A stretch of DNA of 7,985 nt from CBDUUP01 sp965370435 (GTDB lineage Bacteria; Chloroflexota; Anaerolineae; Anaerolineales; UBA11579), in NCBI GenBank assembly GCA_965370435.1, contig CBDUUP010000207.1, positions 1 through 7,985 on the forward strand, written 5' to 3'. The stretch's first letter is position 1. Every line of letters begins with the position of its first letter. The notes below the pieces were generated by a model. It made no database searches and was not told the DNA's origin. It worked only from the letters and a program-made list of their open reading frames with translations. Shown one piece after another: positions 1-6,200 of the stretch. The position numbers were made by a program, and so were the translations under genes.

Positions 1-75
1 AACTTTTGGGGGCTTAACTTGTTGCTTTGCCACTAGAAATTTTGCGTTGGTGTGGCGGTTTTCGCGGTAAAAAGT

Positions 76-99
76 GGCGTTGGGCCCCCGCCTAACGCC
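76..99 (-). terminator. Possible minus-strand hairpin terminator
   Basis: A 10-bp GC-rich stem with a 4-base loop is followed on the minus strand by ACTTTTTACC. The T tract is short, and no minus-strand gene is visible immediately upstream of it, so its role is unclear. Confidence 0.3.
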
Positions 100-262
100 T
101 CGACTCCTCGGTCAAACTGCAACACAATCCAAAGATACGCGAAGACTACTCAGAGAATTTGCAATAATTTAGTTCACTCTCTTGACCCCCAGGCCGTCTG
201 GGAGGGTGATAATGGCTCATAAATTTGCCACATACCTGCAACACTAGAAAATCCCTTCGCAG

Positions 263-268
263 TATAAT
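263..268 (+). promoter_or_regulatory. Candidate -10 box (TATAAT) for the hydrolase-cNBD gene
   Basis: A perfect TATAAT lies 37 bases before the GTG start, which would give a leader of about 30 nt. No convincing -35 element is found 16-18 bases upstream, so this may be an activator-dependent promoter or a chance match. Confidence 0.35.
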
Positions 269-305
269 ATTAAGGTGCAATCTCTGAACGCAGAGCGATA
301 ATGCT

Positions 306-1712
306 GTGGCCATATACAATATAAACGGTCAAGAAATCCATACCATAGAAGAGGGGGCGCCAAACCGCCAGAAGGCGATACTGCTGCACGGCTGGTCAAG
401 CTCGTGGTATGCGATGTCGCCCTTGATGAGTTTACTCAGCCAGCGTTTCTCCTGCATCTCCATTGACCTTCCCGGCTACGGCTTATCGCCCCCCTTCAAG
501 GAACGAGCCACCATCCCCGCATACGCCAATTTGCTGGCTGATTTCATCGAGGAAGTGAGCGATGGGCCGGTCGTGCTGGTGGGACATTCCATGGGGGGGA
601 TGATAAGTCTCGCTATGGTGTTGGATCACGCCATCCTGGTGGAACGGATGGTGTTGATCTGCCCCACCATCAGCGGACGTCTTTCTACCATGATAAACAT
701 CCTCATCTCCCCAATCACCCTGATGGAACGGTTCGGGCTGGGGCGCTTGCTGGTGTCTTCGGTTGAGAACGCGGTGGTCGGCCTCACCGACCGGCTGATG
801 CGCCCGGTCTCTTTCGCCGAACGCACCAGCATCACTGAAGATGACGTCAGCCGGCTGCGCAGCGACGCCCGCCGCCCCAAAGAGGGCCGAGTCCGCGCGG
901 AGTGCTACTTCGCCATGCGGGATAACGATTTGACCGGCAAACTGAGCGGGATCGAAACCCCCTCCCTGGTGCTATGGGGCGCTGAAGATAACACCGTGCC
1001 GCTGCGGGATGCCGGTATCGTTGCCGAAGAGTGGCCTCTGGCCGATCTGCGCATCATCCCCAATGCCGGACACTGGCCGCACTTCGAGACTCCTGAGATC
1101 ACCCAGCGGCGCATTGCGGCCTTCCTGGGGCTGCCCCTGCTCAGCGACGCCCTGCATTCCCCGGTGGGCGACGACGAGATCACCCGCATCCACGAAGTGG
1201 CCCAATTCCTGGCCGGGACCAGTGTGGGCAACAACCTGAACCTCACTCAGCGCACCCGGCTGGCAGCCCAATTCAAGCCCCGGGTATTTGAAGCTTTCAC
1301 CAACATCGTCAAGGTTAACGAAGCCGGACGGGAAATGTACGTGGTGCAGGATGGCACCGTAGAAGTTTGGCAGGACCCTGAAAACCCGGGCGAAAACCCC
1401 CAGCATCCCCGCCGGGTGGCTACGGTGATGCCCGGCCAAATGACCGGCGAGTTCGCCATGCTGGACGAAGGCATGCGCACCGCTGACCTGATCTCCGGCC
1501 CGGATGGGGCAACCGTGCTGGCGCTAGACCGTGACCGCCTCCTGGCCCTGCTGGAAGACGACCCGGTTCTGGGCAGCACCCTGCTCTGGAATTTCTCCAC
1601 CTCCTTGTCCCAGAAGTCACGTTTCATCCTGTGGCAATTGCAGCGCACCACCGAGCGCGCCAAAGAAGCCGAGAGACGCCGAGAACGCGAGACTCAACGG
1701 CCTGTGGGGTGA
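306..1712 (+). CDS. Alpha/beta-hydrolase fused to a C-terminal cyclic-nucleotide-binding domain
   Basis: 468 aa, probably a cytoplasmic hydrolase or esterase controlled by a cyclic nucleotide; no signal peptide is seen. The start is GTG, because an in-frame TGA at 285-287 leaves no earlier start and the ATG at 301 is out of frame. Residues 1-275 are an alpha/beta-hydrolase: oxyanion-hole HGW at 28-30, nucleophile elbow GHSMGG with Ser95, acid Asp228 in WGAEDNTVP, and His256 in NAGHWPHFE, so the triad is complete. Residues about 315-435 form a cNMP-binding domain. Its phosphate-binding cassette GEFAMLDEGMRTADL keeps Glu382 (ribose) and Arg391 (phosphate), nine residues apart as in the PKA regulatory subunit. 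The tail (446-468) is a charged helix. The substrate is unknown; the hydrolase half resembles lipase/esterase or C-C hydrolase types. That the ligand is cAMP, made by the cyclase at 3178-4653, is inference. Both domain calls are secure. Confidence 0.93.
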   Translation: MAIYNINGQEIHTIEEGAPNRQKAILLHGWSSSWYAMSPLMSLLSQRFSCISIDLPGYGLSPPFKERATIPAYANLLADFIEEVSDGPVVLVGHSMGGMISLAMVLDHAILVERMVLICPTISGRLSTMINILISPITLMERFGLGRLLVSSVENAVVGLTDRLMRPVSFAERTSITEDDVSRLRSDARRPKEGRVRAECYFAMRDNDLTGKLSGIETPSLVLWGAEDNTVPLRDAGIVAEEWPLADLRIIPNAGHWPHFETPEITQRRIAAFLGLPLLSDALHSPVGDDEITRIHEVAQFLAGTSVGNNLNLTQRTRLAAQFKPRVFEAFTNIVKVNEAGREMYVVQDGTVEVWQDPENPGENPQHPRRVATVMPGQMTGEFAMLDEGMRTADLISGPDGATVLALDRDRLLALLEDDPVLGSTLLWNFSTSLSQKSRFILWQLQRTTERAKEAERRRERETQRPVG

Positions 1713-1715
1713 AAC

Positions 1716-1747
1716 AGTTCTTAGTTATCAGTTATTAGTGATTTAGG
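1716..1747. repeat. Degenerate tandem repeat, TTAGTTATC/TTAGTGATT type
   Basis: Just after the hydrolase stop codon the spacer reads as successive variants of a 7-8 base unit (AGTTATC, AGTTATT, AGTGATT, then TAGG). The unit is related to the GTGATTAG array at 6460-6491, on the other side of the window, so it looks like one dispersed intergenic repeat family. Confidence 0.55.
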
Positions 1748-1814
1748 AATCGGCGCGAGACGGGGACGGTTAGGATTAACTACCTTTTCACTTTGCTAAA
1801 TGATACTCCATCAC

Positions 1815-1843
1815 TTGATTTTCGTCCGCTCATCCGGTAGAAT
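1815..1843 (+). promoter_or_regulatory. Sigma-70-type promoter giving a near-leaderless transpeptidase mRNA
   Basis: TTGATT (1815-1820) and TAGAAT (1838-1843) are separated by exactly 17 bases. The -10 box ends only 9 bases before the ATG at 1853, so transcription should start about 3 bases upstream of the ATG. No Shine-Dalgarno sequence fits in the gap (AGCGCCACG), consistent with a leaderless or near-leaderless message. Confidence 0.6.
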
Positions 1844-1852
1844 AGCGCCACG

Positions 1853-2905
1853 ATGACCAAGAAATCCCTGACCCGCCGAGACTTCCTCAAACTGGGCAGC
1901 TTGGCGATGACCAGCCTGACCTTCCGCCGGTTCTTCCCCCCGCCCCCGGAAGAGCAGGTCTTTGAAGACTTCAAACTGGGGCGGGTGACCACCCAATCCA
2001 TCAACGTGCTGCGGGAACCCAGCTTTGAAAGCGAGACGGTGGACTACCGCTTCCGGGATGAGATCATCCGAATCTACGCCGAACTCACCCCCCCGGATGG
2101 CCCGGCCTACAACCCGCATTGGTACCGCATATTCGGGGGGTACGTGCACAGCGCCTGGGTGCAGATGGTCGAGATCAACCACAACCAGGTCATTGAGCAA
2201 GTCCCCGAAACCGGCAAATTGACCGAGATCACCGTCCCCTTCACCCAACCGTACCGTTTTCTCTCCTCGGGCTGGGAGGTGGTGCCCGATTTCTACCTCT
2301 ACTACCAATCGGCGCACTGGATCACCGACCTGGTGGAAGGGCCGGACAAGCAGCCCTGGTATCAGATCACCAGCGAACTGGGCAACGACCAGTATTACGC
2401 CCCCGCCACCCACCTGCGCCCTATCCCATACGAAGAGATCGCCCCTCTATCCGAGGACGTTCCGCCGGAGGACAAGCACATTGAAGTTTCGCTCCAATGG
2501 CAGACGCTGACCGCCTACGAAGGCGGCCAGCCGGTCTTCCAGACCAGCATCTCTTCGGGGATTCGCTCCTCTTCAACCACCAACGGCTACCCCACCATGA
2601 CGCCGGTAGGCCGCCACTACGTGCAGGTCAAGATGCCCTCCAAACACATGGGCGTCAGCCGCCTGACCGACAACTCGGGAGACCGAGCGCTCCCCGGCGT
2701 GCCCTGGACGATTTTCTTCGCCGAAGGAGGCTATGCCATTCACGGCGCTTACTGGCATAACAATTTCGGCTGGCGCATGAGCCGCGGCTGCGTCAACTCG
2801 CGCTACGACATGGCGAAGTGGCTCTTCCGCTGGACCAACCCCGTCGTCCGAGAAGGCGAATGGGAGCGGAGAGGGTTGGGGACGCGGATTGAGGTCTTGG
2901 AATAA
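1853..2905 (+). CDS. YkuD-type L,D-transpeptidase with Tat leader and SH3-like domain
   Basis: 350 aa, predicted to form or edit L,D (3-3) peptide cross-links, or to anchor proteins, in the cell wall outside the membrane. The N-terminus has a twin-arginine motif, LTRRDFLKLG (Arg8-Arg9), then a short hydrophobic stretch (11-24), an unusual Arg25-Arg26 and a proline run (29-32). No clear AxA cleavage site is seen. Residues about 44-105 resemble a bacterial SH3 fold (INVLREPS...WYRIFGGYVHSAWVQ). The catalytic YkuD domain covers about 208-350: His297 (HGAYWHNNFGW) lies 16 residues before the nucleophile Cys313 in SRGCVN, matching the family pattern H-X(14-17)-[ST]-x-G-C-h-N, with Arg where His is more usual. 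The ATG at 1853 is supported by the promoter placed just upstream. The family call is very secure; export by Tat is inferred from the motif. Confidence 0.93.
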   Translation: MTKKSLTRRDFLKLGSLAMTSLTFRRFFPPPPEEQVFEDFKLGRVTTQSINVLREPSFESETVDYRFRDEIIRIYAELTPPDGPAYNPHWYRIFGGYVHSAWVQMVEINHNQVIEQVPETGKLTEITVPFTQPYRFLSSGWEVVPDFYLYYQSAHWITDLVEGPDKQPWYQITSELGNDQYYAPATHLRPIPYEEIAPLSEDVPPEDKHIEVSLQWQTLTAYEGGQPVFQTSISSGIRSSSTTNGYPTMTPVGRHYVQVKMPSKHMGVSRLTDNSGDRALPGVPWTIFFAEGGYAIHGAYWHNNFGWRMSRGCVNSRYDMAKWLFRWTNPVVREGEWERRGLGTRIEVLE

Positions 2906-3177
2906 ACCTAACTGCTCAGGGACTTTCAGGATGCGGGGAAAATTGGAGAAACCCGAAACTCATTGAAAATACGACAAATTATATATAGTCTGATGTGTAA
3001 TTGACGGCCCATTCAATCACTCTACAAATACACACTATGGAAAGTTTCAAATCGCTTCCGCATTGCAATTCCTTTCGAAATTGTAATCTGTTTAACCGCT
3101 AGGGTAAATGTTCTATATGGTAAAATTTATAAAAAGGTTCTTTAGCAAACTAGCTGTTTTATTCACTTCTGACAAAT
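2906..3177. other. AT-rich spacer upstream of the cyclase
   Basis: 272 bases with no credible reading frame. The spacer is clearly more AT-rich than the flanking genes. It holds a 9-bp imperfect stem, ATTGCAATT (3062-3070) and AATTGTAAT (3079-3087), with one G.T pair. It also holds a possible extended -10 at 3118-3126. No terminator with a T run is evident behind the transpeptidase gene. Confidence 0.5.
3118..3126 (+). promoter_or_regulatory. Candidate extended -10 (TGGTAAAAT) for the cyclase gene
   Basis: A TGN-TAAAAT element lies about 52 bases before the ATG at 3178, which would leave a leader of about 45 nt. No -35 match is visible, as is allowed for extended -10 promoters. There is no Shine-Dalgarno sequence before the ATG (TTCTGACAAAT), so initiation may depend on other features. 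Confidence 0.35.
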
Positions 3178-4653
3178 ATGTGGACACTAATTATTCGCAC
3201 TGCAGATGGGAAACCGCAAGAACACCAACTGACGCCCGGTAAAACTACGCTGGGGCGTCAATCCAACAACGACATCACTGTGGTTGATGTTTCCGCGTCC
3301 CGCAAGCACGCCGAAATAACTTTCGACAAAAAGAAAAACACCGTCAAGGTCACCGACTTGAAAAGCACCAACGGCACTTTCGTCAACCGCAGACGGATTT
3401 CGGGCGCATGCGATATAAACAACAACGATTCGATCCGCATCGGGGGCTACGTCATCACCATCAAGTATAAAGACAGCCAAGAGAAAGTACCTCAGCGAAG
3501 AAAAATGGACTCGCGCCCCTTGACGCGAGAGTTGATCCTGGAATCTCTCGACCAGCACGCGGTGCTCATGTACGACGTGGCCCGCGAATTGAACACCGTG
3601 GTTGATATAGACACCGCCCTCAGCAAGGTTGCCAGCCTGATGGAACGGGCGATGGGCGCCGACGTTTGCAAAGTCATCCTGGCCGACCAGTTCTTCCAGC
3701 TTCAGGAATTGGGCTTCCCCACTACCATCGCCCGAAAAGCCATCAAGGAACAGTCTGCCGTCATCGTCCCCAATATGAATGCCCAGCCCGAACAATTCGG
3801 GAAGAGCGCCTTCCTGATGCAGGTCCAGTCCGCCTTGTGTGTGCCGGTGATGGCGGGCAATGAGGTCATCGGCCTGATCTATTTATATAAGACCCAATCC
3901 GATAGGGTCCGGCCTTTTGACAAGAACGACGTGGAGTTGGCGGTTGCCATCAGCCACCAGACGGCTCTCACCATCCAACGGATGTACTTGCTTGATCGGG
4001 TGAGAGAGCAGAATAAGGTGCGCCAATTATTGCAGCGCTTCTTGTCACCCGCCGAGGCTGAACTTCTGGTGGAGAACTACCTCGCCACCGGCAAGCTGCC
4101 CGAGCTGGCCGAAAACACCTTGTCTATCCTCTTCATCGATATCGTCAATTCCACCGGCATGGCCGAAGAGATGTCGCCCCAAAAATTTGGCGACATTCTG
4201 GGCCATTACTACCAGGACATGACCGACATCGTATTCAAGTATGACGGCATCGTGAATAAATATATGGGCGATGGTGTCATGGCCGTGTTCGGCATGATCG
4301 GCGACGAGTCCAATCACGAGATCAATGCAACTCGGGCCGGGTTAGCGATGCTCCGGCACATAGAAAAAGACTTCCAGCAGCATCGAGAAAATTTCCAGGT
4401 CGGTGTAGGGGTCAATACCGGCACGGTGCTGGCCGGATATCTGGGCACCAAACAACGGGTGGAATTAACCATAGTAGGCGACACGGTGAACGTCGCTTTC
4501 CGGCTTCAAGACATGGCCAAACCCAACCGCCTGCTGGTTGCGCCCGGCACTGTGGCGGGGATCTCCGGGCAGTACCAGACCCAACGGGTGGGCGCGGTGA
4601 CGGTCAAAGGGCGGTTGACGCCCGTGCAGGTTTATGAAGTCTTGCGGGGTTAA
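3178..4653 (+). CDS. FHA-GAF class III nucleotide cyclase (probable adenylate cyclase, class IIIb type)
   Basis: 491 aa, no membrane segment, predicted to make cAMP from ATP in the cytosol. Residues 1-98 are an FHA domain with GRQSNND (26-32), SRKH (41-44) and STNGTFVN (63-70), which bind phosphothreonine peptides. Residues about 141-266 are a GAF-like sensor. A helical linker with LLQRFLSPAEAELL (284-297) leads into the catalytic domain (312-490). Metal ligands are Asp321 (FIDIVNST) and Asp365 (KYMGDG). Lys361 is the purine-specifying Lys. Thr431 (ELTIVGD) occupies the place of the usual Asp, the class IIIb signature. Asn438 and Arg442 (VNVAFRL) complete the active site. Every catalytic position is present, so the enzyme should be active as a homodimer. 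Class IIIb cyclases are often stimulated by bicarbonate; that is family knowledge, not shown here. AACGTT repeats start right after the TAA. Confidence 0.94.
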   Translation: MWTLIIRTADGKPQEHQLTPGKTTLGRQSNNDITVVDVSASRKHAEITFDKKKNTVKVTDLKSTNGTFVNRRRISGACDINNNDSIRIGGYVITIKYKDSQEKVPQRRKMDSRPLTRELILESLDQHAVLMYDVARELNTVVDIDTALSKVASLMERAMGADVCKVILADQFFQLQELGFPTTIARKAIKEQSAVIVPNMNAQPEQFGKSAFLMQVQSALCVPVMAGNEVIGLIYLYKTQSDRVRPFDKNDVELAVAISHQTALTIQRMYLLDRVREQNKVRQLLQRFLSPAEAELLVENYLATGKLPELAENTLSILFIDIVNSTGMAEEMSPQKFGDILGHYYQDMTDIVFKYDGIVNKYMGDGVMAVFGMIGDESNHEINATRAGLAMLRHIEKDFQQHRENFQVGVGVNTGTVLAGYLGTKQRVELTIVGDTVNVAFRLQDMAKPNRLLVAPGTVAGISGQYQTQRVGAVTVKGRLTPVQVYEVLRG

Positions 4654-4656
4654 AAA

Positions 4657-4695
4657 AACGTTGAAACGTGGTGACGTTTGAACGTTTAAACGTTA
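4657..4695. repeat. AACGTT palindromic repeat cluster, copy 1
   Basis: Starting three bases after the cyclase stop codon, this spacer holds repeated ACGTT/AACGT words and one exact copy of the palindrome AACGTTTAAACGTT (4681-4694). A larger near-palindrome centred at 4683/4684 spans 4674-4693 with one G.T pair. The same 14-mer recurs at 5701-5714 and 6167-6180. It may fold in RNA as a weak terminator or processing hairpin, or bind a dimeric protein; neither is shown. Confidence 0.75.
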
Positions 4696-4732
4696 CTCGA
4701 AAGACAATGACGAAATACAATCCAATATCCTC

Positions 4733-4741
4733 GGAGGTGAG
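4733..4741 (+). promoter_or_regulatory. Strong ribosome-binding site fixing the protease start
   Basis: GGAGGTGAG is almost fully complementary to the 16S rRNA tail. It stands 5 bases (from the end of GGAGG) before the ATG at 4743. This favours 4743 over the in-frame GTG/ATG codons upstream, which fall inside the AACGTT repeat cluster. Confidence 0.8.
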
Positions 4742-4742
4742 T

Positions 4743-5687
4743 ATGAACACGTTTGCTGCATGGTTGATCCTGCTGGCTTATCTGGCCTTTGCATTGGCGC
4801 CCTGGCGGCGTTTTTTGAGCCGCGGGAGCCAACGCCTGGGCGATTGGACTGTGGCGTTGTTCCTGATTCCTTTGCTGCTGGCGACCAGCTTCCAACCCAC
4901 CTGGGAGACTTTGATCCGTTTCGGCATTTATCTGGCGATTCCGACGCTCTTGCTTCGTTTGAGGCCCAAAAACGCCCGGCCCCTGGATATTTTCCACATC
5001 CTGACGATCTTGAGCCTCTGGCTGCCCATCGAACCAGACCTCTTCATTATGATCTTCAATCTGATCACGCCGGGGTTTGACCTGGCGGTCCAGGTTCCTG
5101 CGGTCTGGTTGGCCCTGCCGGGGGTTGAGGCGACTCTGGTTTCAGGCGTAGATTTGCCCATTGACATGCTCACCGCGGTTCTGCTGGTCTTGTATCTTTT
5201 CCTCTTGCGCCATCCCCTGGAAGGGACCGGCTTCAACTTCCGGCTGAATCTGGACGACTTGAAGAAGGTCAACACCGGACTGCTGATCTATACCGTCATC
5301 GGCATCCCCCTGGGATTGTTGATGGGGTTTCTGCGTTATAAACTCGATTGGCCCGGACCGGTGGACGCCATCCTCGCCCTGATCGCCGGGTACTTGCTCA
5401 CCGCCCTGGCGGAGGAGATTCTTTTCCGGGGCGTCATCCAGAACTTGCTGCTGGCCCGCCTGGGCCGAGAAAAATTAGCCTTGCCCATCGCCGCCCTCAT
5501 CTTCGGGATGGCCCACCTCAACAACAGCACCCCCCGCTTCCCGGAACCCAACTGGGGATACTTCCTCATGGCCTCCATAGCCGGGCTGGCCTACGGCTGG
5601 GTCTGGATGCGGACGAAGAAGGTGACCGCCTCGGCGATCACCCACGCGCTGGTTAATTTTGTCTGGGGGATTCTTTTAGGAGGCTGA
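4743..5687 (+). CDS. CPBP-family intramembrane metalloprotease (Abi/CAAX-protease-like)
   Basis: 314 aa with about eight hydrophobic segments (near residues 2-20, 33-50, 57-73, 142-155, 178-197, 207-228, 246-259, 273-289 and 298-313). It is an integral membrane protein of the CPBP (Rce1/Abi) superfamily. The family motifs are intact: EEILFRG with Glu224-Glu225 and Arg229, FGMAH with His258, and THALVN with His301 and Asn305. These form the glutamate/histidine active site in Rce1. The bacterial substrate cannot be predicted; relatives act in peptide maturation, immunity to bacteriocins or membrane protein turnover. The open frame extends upstream to 4668, but that extension runs through repeat DNA, while 4743 has an excellent RBS. 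The gene lies 89 bases after the cyclase on the same strand and could be co-transcribed with it. It is convergent with the four-helix-bundle gene, 41 bases away. Confidence 0.9.
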   Translation: MNTFAAWLILLAYLAFALAPWRRFLSRGSQRLGDWTVALFLIPLLLATSFQPTWETLIRFGIYLAIPTLLLRLRPKNARPLDIFHILTILSLWLPIEPDLFIMIFNLITPGFDLAVQVPAVWLALPGVEATLVSGVDLPIDMLTAVLLVLYLFLLRHPLEGTGFNFRLNLDDLKKVNTGLLIYTVIGIPLGLLMGFLRYKLDWPGPVDAILALIAGYLLTALAEEILFRGVIQNLLLARLGREKLALPIAALIFGMAHLNNSTPRFPEPNWGYFLMASIAGLAYGWVWMRTKKVTASAITHALVNFVWGILLGG

Positions 5688-5690
5688 AAG

Positions 5691-5730
5691 TTAACGTTCC
5701 AACGTTTAAACGTTATAACGTTCAAACGTT
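5691..5730. repeat. AACGTT palindromic repeat cluster, copy 2, between convergent genes
   Basis: Almost the whole 41-base gap between the two convergent stop codons consists of this repeat. Positions 5701-5730 form a 30-base palindrome (arms of 15) with a single mismatch, A5708 against C5723. It begins with the exact 14-mer AACGTTTAAACGTT. The repeat overlaps the first two bases (plus-strand order) of the four-helix-bundle stop codon (5729-5731). Its position suits a bidirectional terminator or an mRNA 3'-end hairpin, though the stem is AT-rich and lacks a T run. Confidence 0.75.
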
Positions 5731-6145
5731 ACACGTTCACATCATACTCTGTGTGGTCTTCTTTGACGCGATAGGTGTTAGGCTTTGATTTGAGATAGGC
5801 GATGAAACGATAAAGCTGGCGAGAGGCTTTGTCGGCGAGGTCTTGTGTAATTTCGAATTCTTCCTGGGTGATATAGCCAAAATCCAATGAGAGGTATAGC
5901 TGCGCTCTGACCTCCCCAGCGGAGCCTTTGGCACGGCCCAGGTAGTCAATGAACAACGCTTGCGTTCGACTCTCGAATCCCTCTGCAATATTACTCACAA
6001 CAGAAACCGCGGCCCTGCGGATCTGGTCTTTTAATCCATAATCTCTCGAAAAATCGTTTTTCCGGGTCAAACGGTAAACATCATTTACCAACTCTCGGGC
6101 TGTCTTCCAGGCTTCAATATCCTCAAAGCGCTTTATCGTCGTCAT
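5729..6145 (-). CDS. Four-helix-bundle protein of the S23 / 23S rRNA intervening-sequence family
   Basis: 138 aa, close to the usual length of this family. Hallmarks are the N-terminal FEDIEAWKTARELVNDVYRLT (7-27, cited here by its ends) and the central DQIRRAAVSVVSNIAEG (40-56), with further helices at about 61-87 and 94-120. Members fold as pentameric four-helix bundles and are related to Avd, the accessory protein of diversity-generating retroelements. Their cellular role is mostly unknown. No rRNA gene or reverse transcriptase lies nearby, so this is a free-standing member. The ATG at 6145 is preceded by a good AAGGA ribosome-binding site. The last codons (DVNV) and the TAA run into AACGTT-like repeat DNA. 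The gene is bracketed by near-identical 30-bp direct repeats at 5701-5730 and 6167-6196, which is unusual and hints at a cassette-like past. Family assignment is secure, function unassigned. Confidence 0.9.
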   Translation of the reverse strand: MTTIKRFEDIEAWKTARELVNDVYRLTRKNDFSRDYGLKDQIRRAAVSVVSNIAEGFESRTQALFIDYLGRAKGSAGEVRAQLYLSLDFGYITQEEFEITQDLADKASRQLYRFIAYLKSKPNTYRVKEDHTEYDVNV

Positions 6146-6161
6146 TTAATCCTTCGGTGTA

Positions 6162-6200
6162 GGTTGAACGTTTAAACGTTTTAACGTTCAACCGTTCAAC
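6162..6200. repeat. AACGTT palindromic repeat cluster, copy 3
   Basis: Positions 6162-6193 form a 32-base palindrome with arms GGTTGAACGTT and AACGTTCAACC around an AAACGTTT core; the only unpaired position is T6173 against T6182. It contains the exact 14-mer AACGTTTAAACGTT (6167-6180). Positions 6167-6196 match 5701-5730 at 28 of 30 bases in direct orientation. It lies between the 78-aa gene and the four-helix-bundle gene on the minus strand. Confidence 0.78.

Larger units (their letters stand above)
1..305. other. Non-coding left flank with GC-rich hairpins
   Basis: No credible gene is seen here. The stretch holds a 10-bp stem with one G.T pair, GGCGTTGGGC (76-85) and GCCTAACGCC (90-99), closed by a CCCC loop. 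Read on the minus strand this stem is followed by ACTTTTT, so it could terminate leftward transcription. There is also a weak stem, CCCAG/CTGGG, at 188-202. Boxes resembling integron attC ends (GCTTAAC at 12-18, GTTGGGC at 79-85) are present, but the overall fold is not canonical. Confidence 0.5.

Noticed and set aside
182..213. TTGACC ... GATAAT as a promoter for the first gene
   Set aside because: The spacing is 20 bases, too long for a standard promoter; the TATAAT at 263-268 is better placed.
972..1663. Long minus-strand frames opposite the hydrolase-cNBD gene
   Set aside because: They are mirror frames of a GC-rich gene, with no recognisable domains, and they overlap a gene with intact catalytic motifs.
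1811..2413. 200-aa minus-strand frame opposite the transpeptidase gene
   Set aside because: It antisenses a gene with clear Tat and YkuD motifs and shows no family features itself.
3187..3795. 202-aa minus-strand frame opposite the FHA-GAF region
   Set aside because: It is a shadow of the cyclase gene; the plus-strand product has uninterrupted FHA and GAF motifs.
4668..4742. Upstream extension of the CPBP protease reading frame (25 more residues)
   Set aside because: The extension runs through the AACGTT repeat cluster and has no ribosome-binding site, whereas the ATG at 4743 has GGAGGTGAG at a good distance and begins directly with a membrane helix.
5729..6145. Diversity-generating retroelement, because the protein resembles Avd
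   Set aside because: No reverse transcriptase, template repeat or variable repeat is visible; a plain S23/four-helix-bundle protein is the simpler call.
4657..6200. CRISPR array suggested by regularly recurring AACGTT repeats
   Set aside because: The units are palindromic words at gene boundaries about 0.5-1 kb apart, not direct repeats with uniform short spacers, and no cas gene is present.
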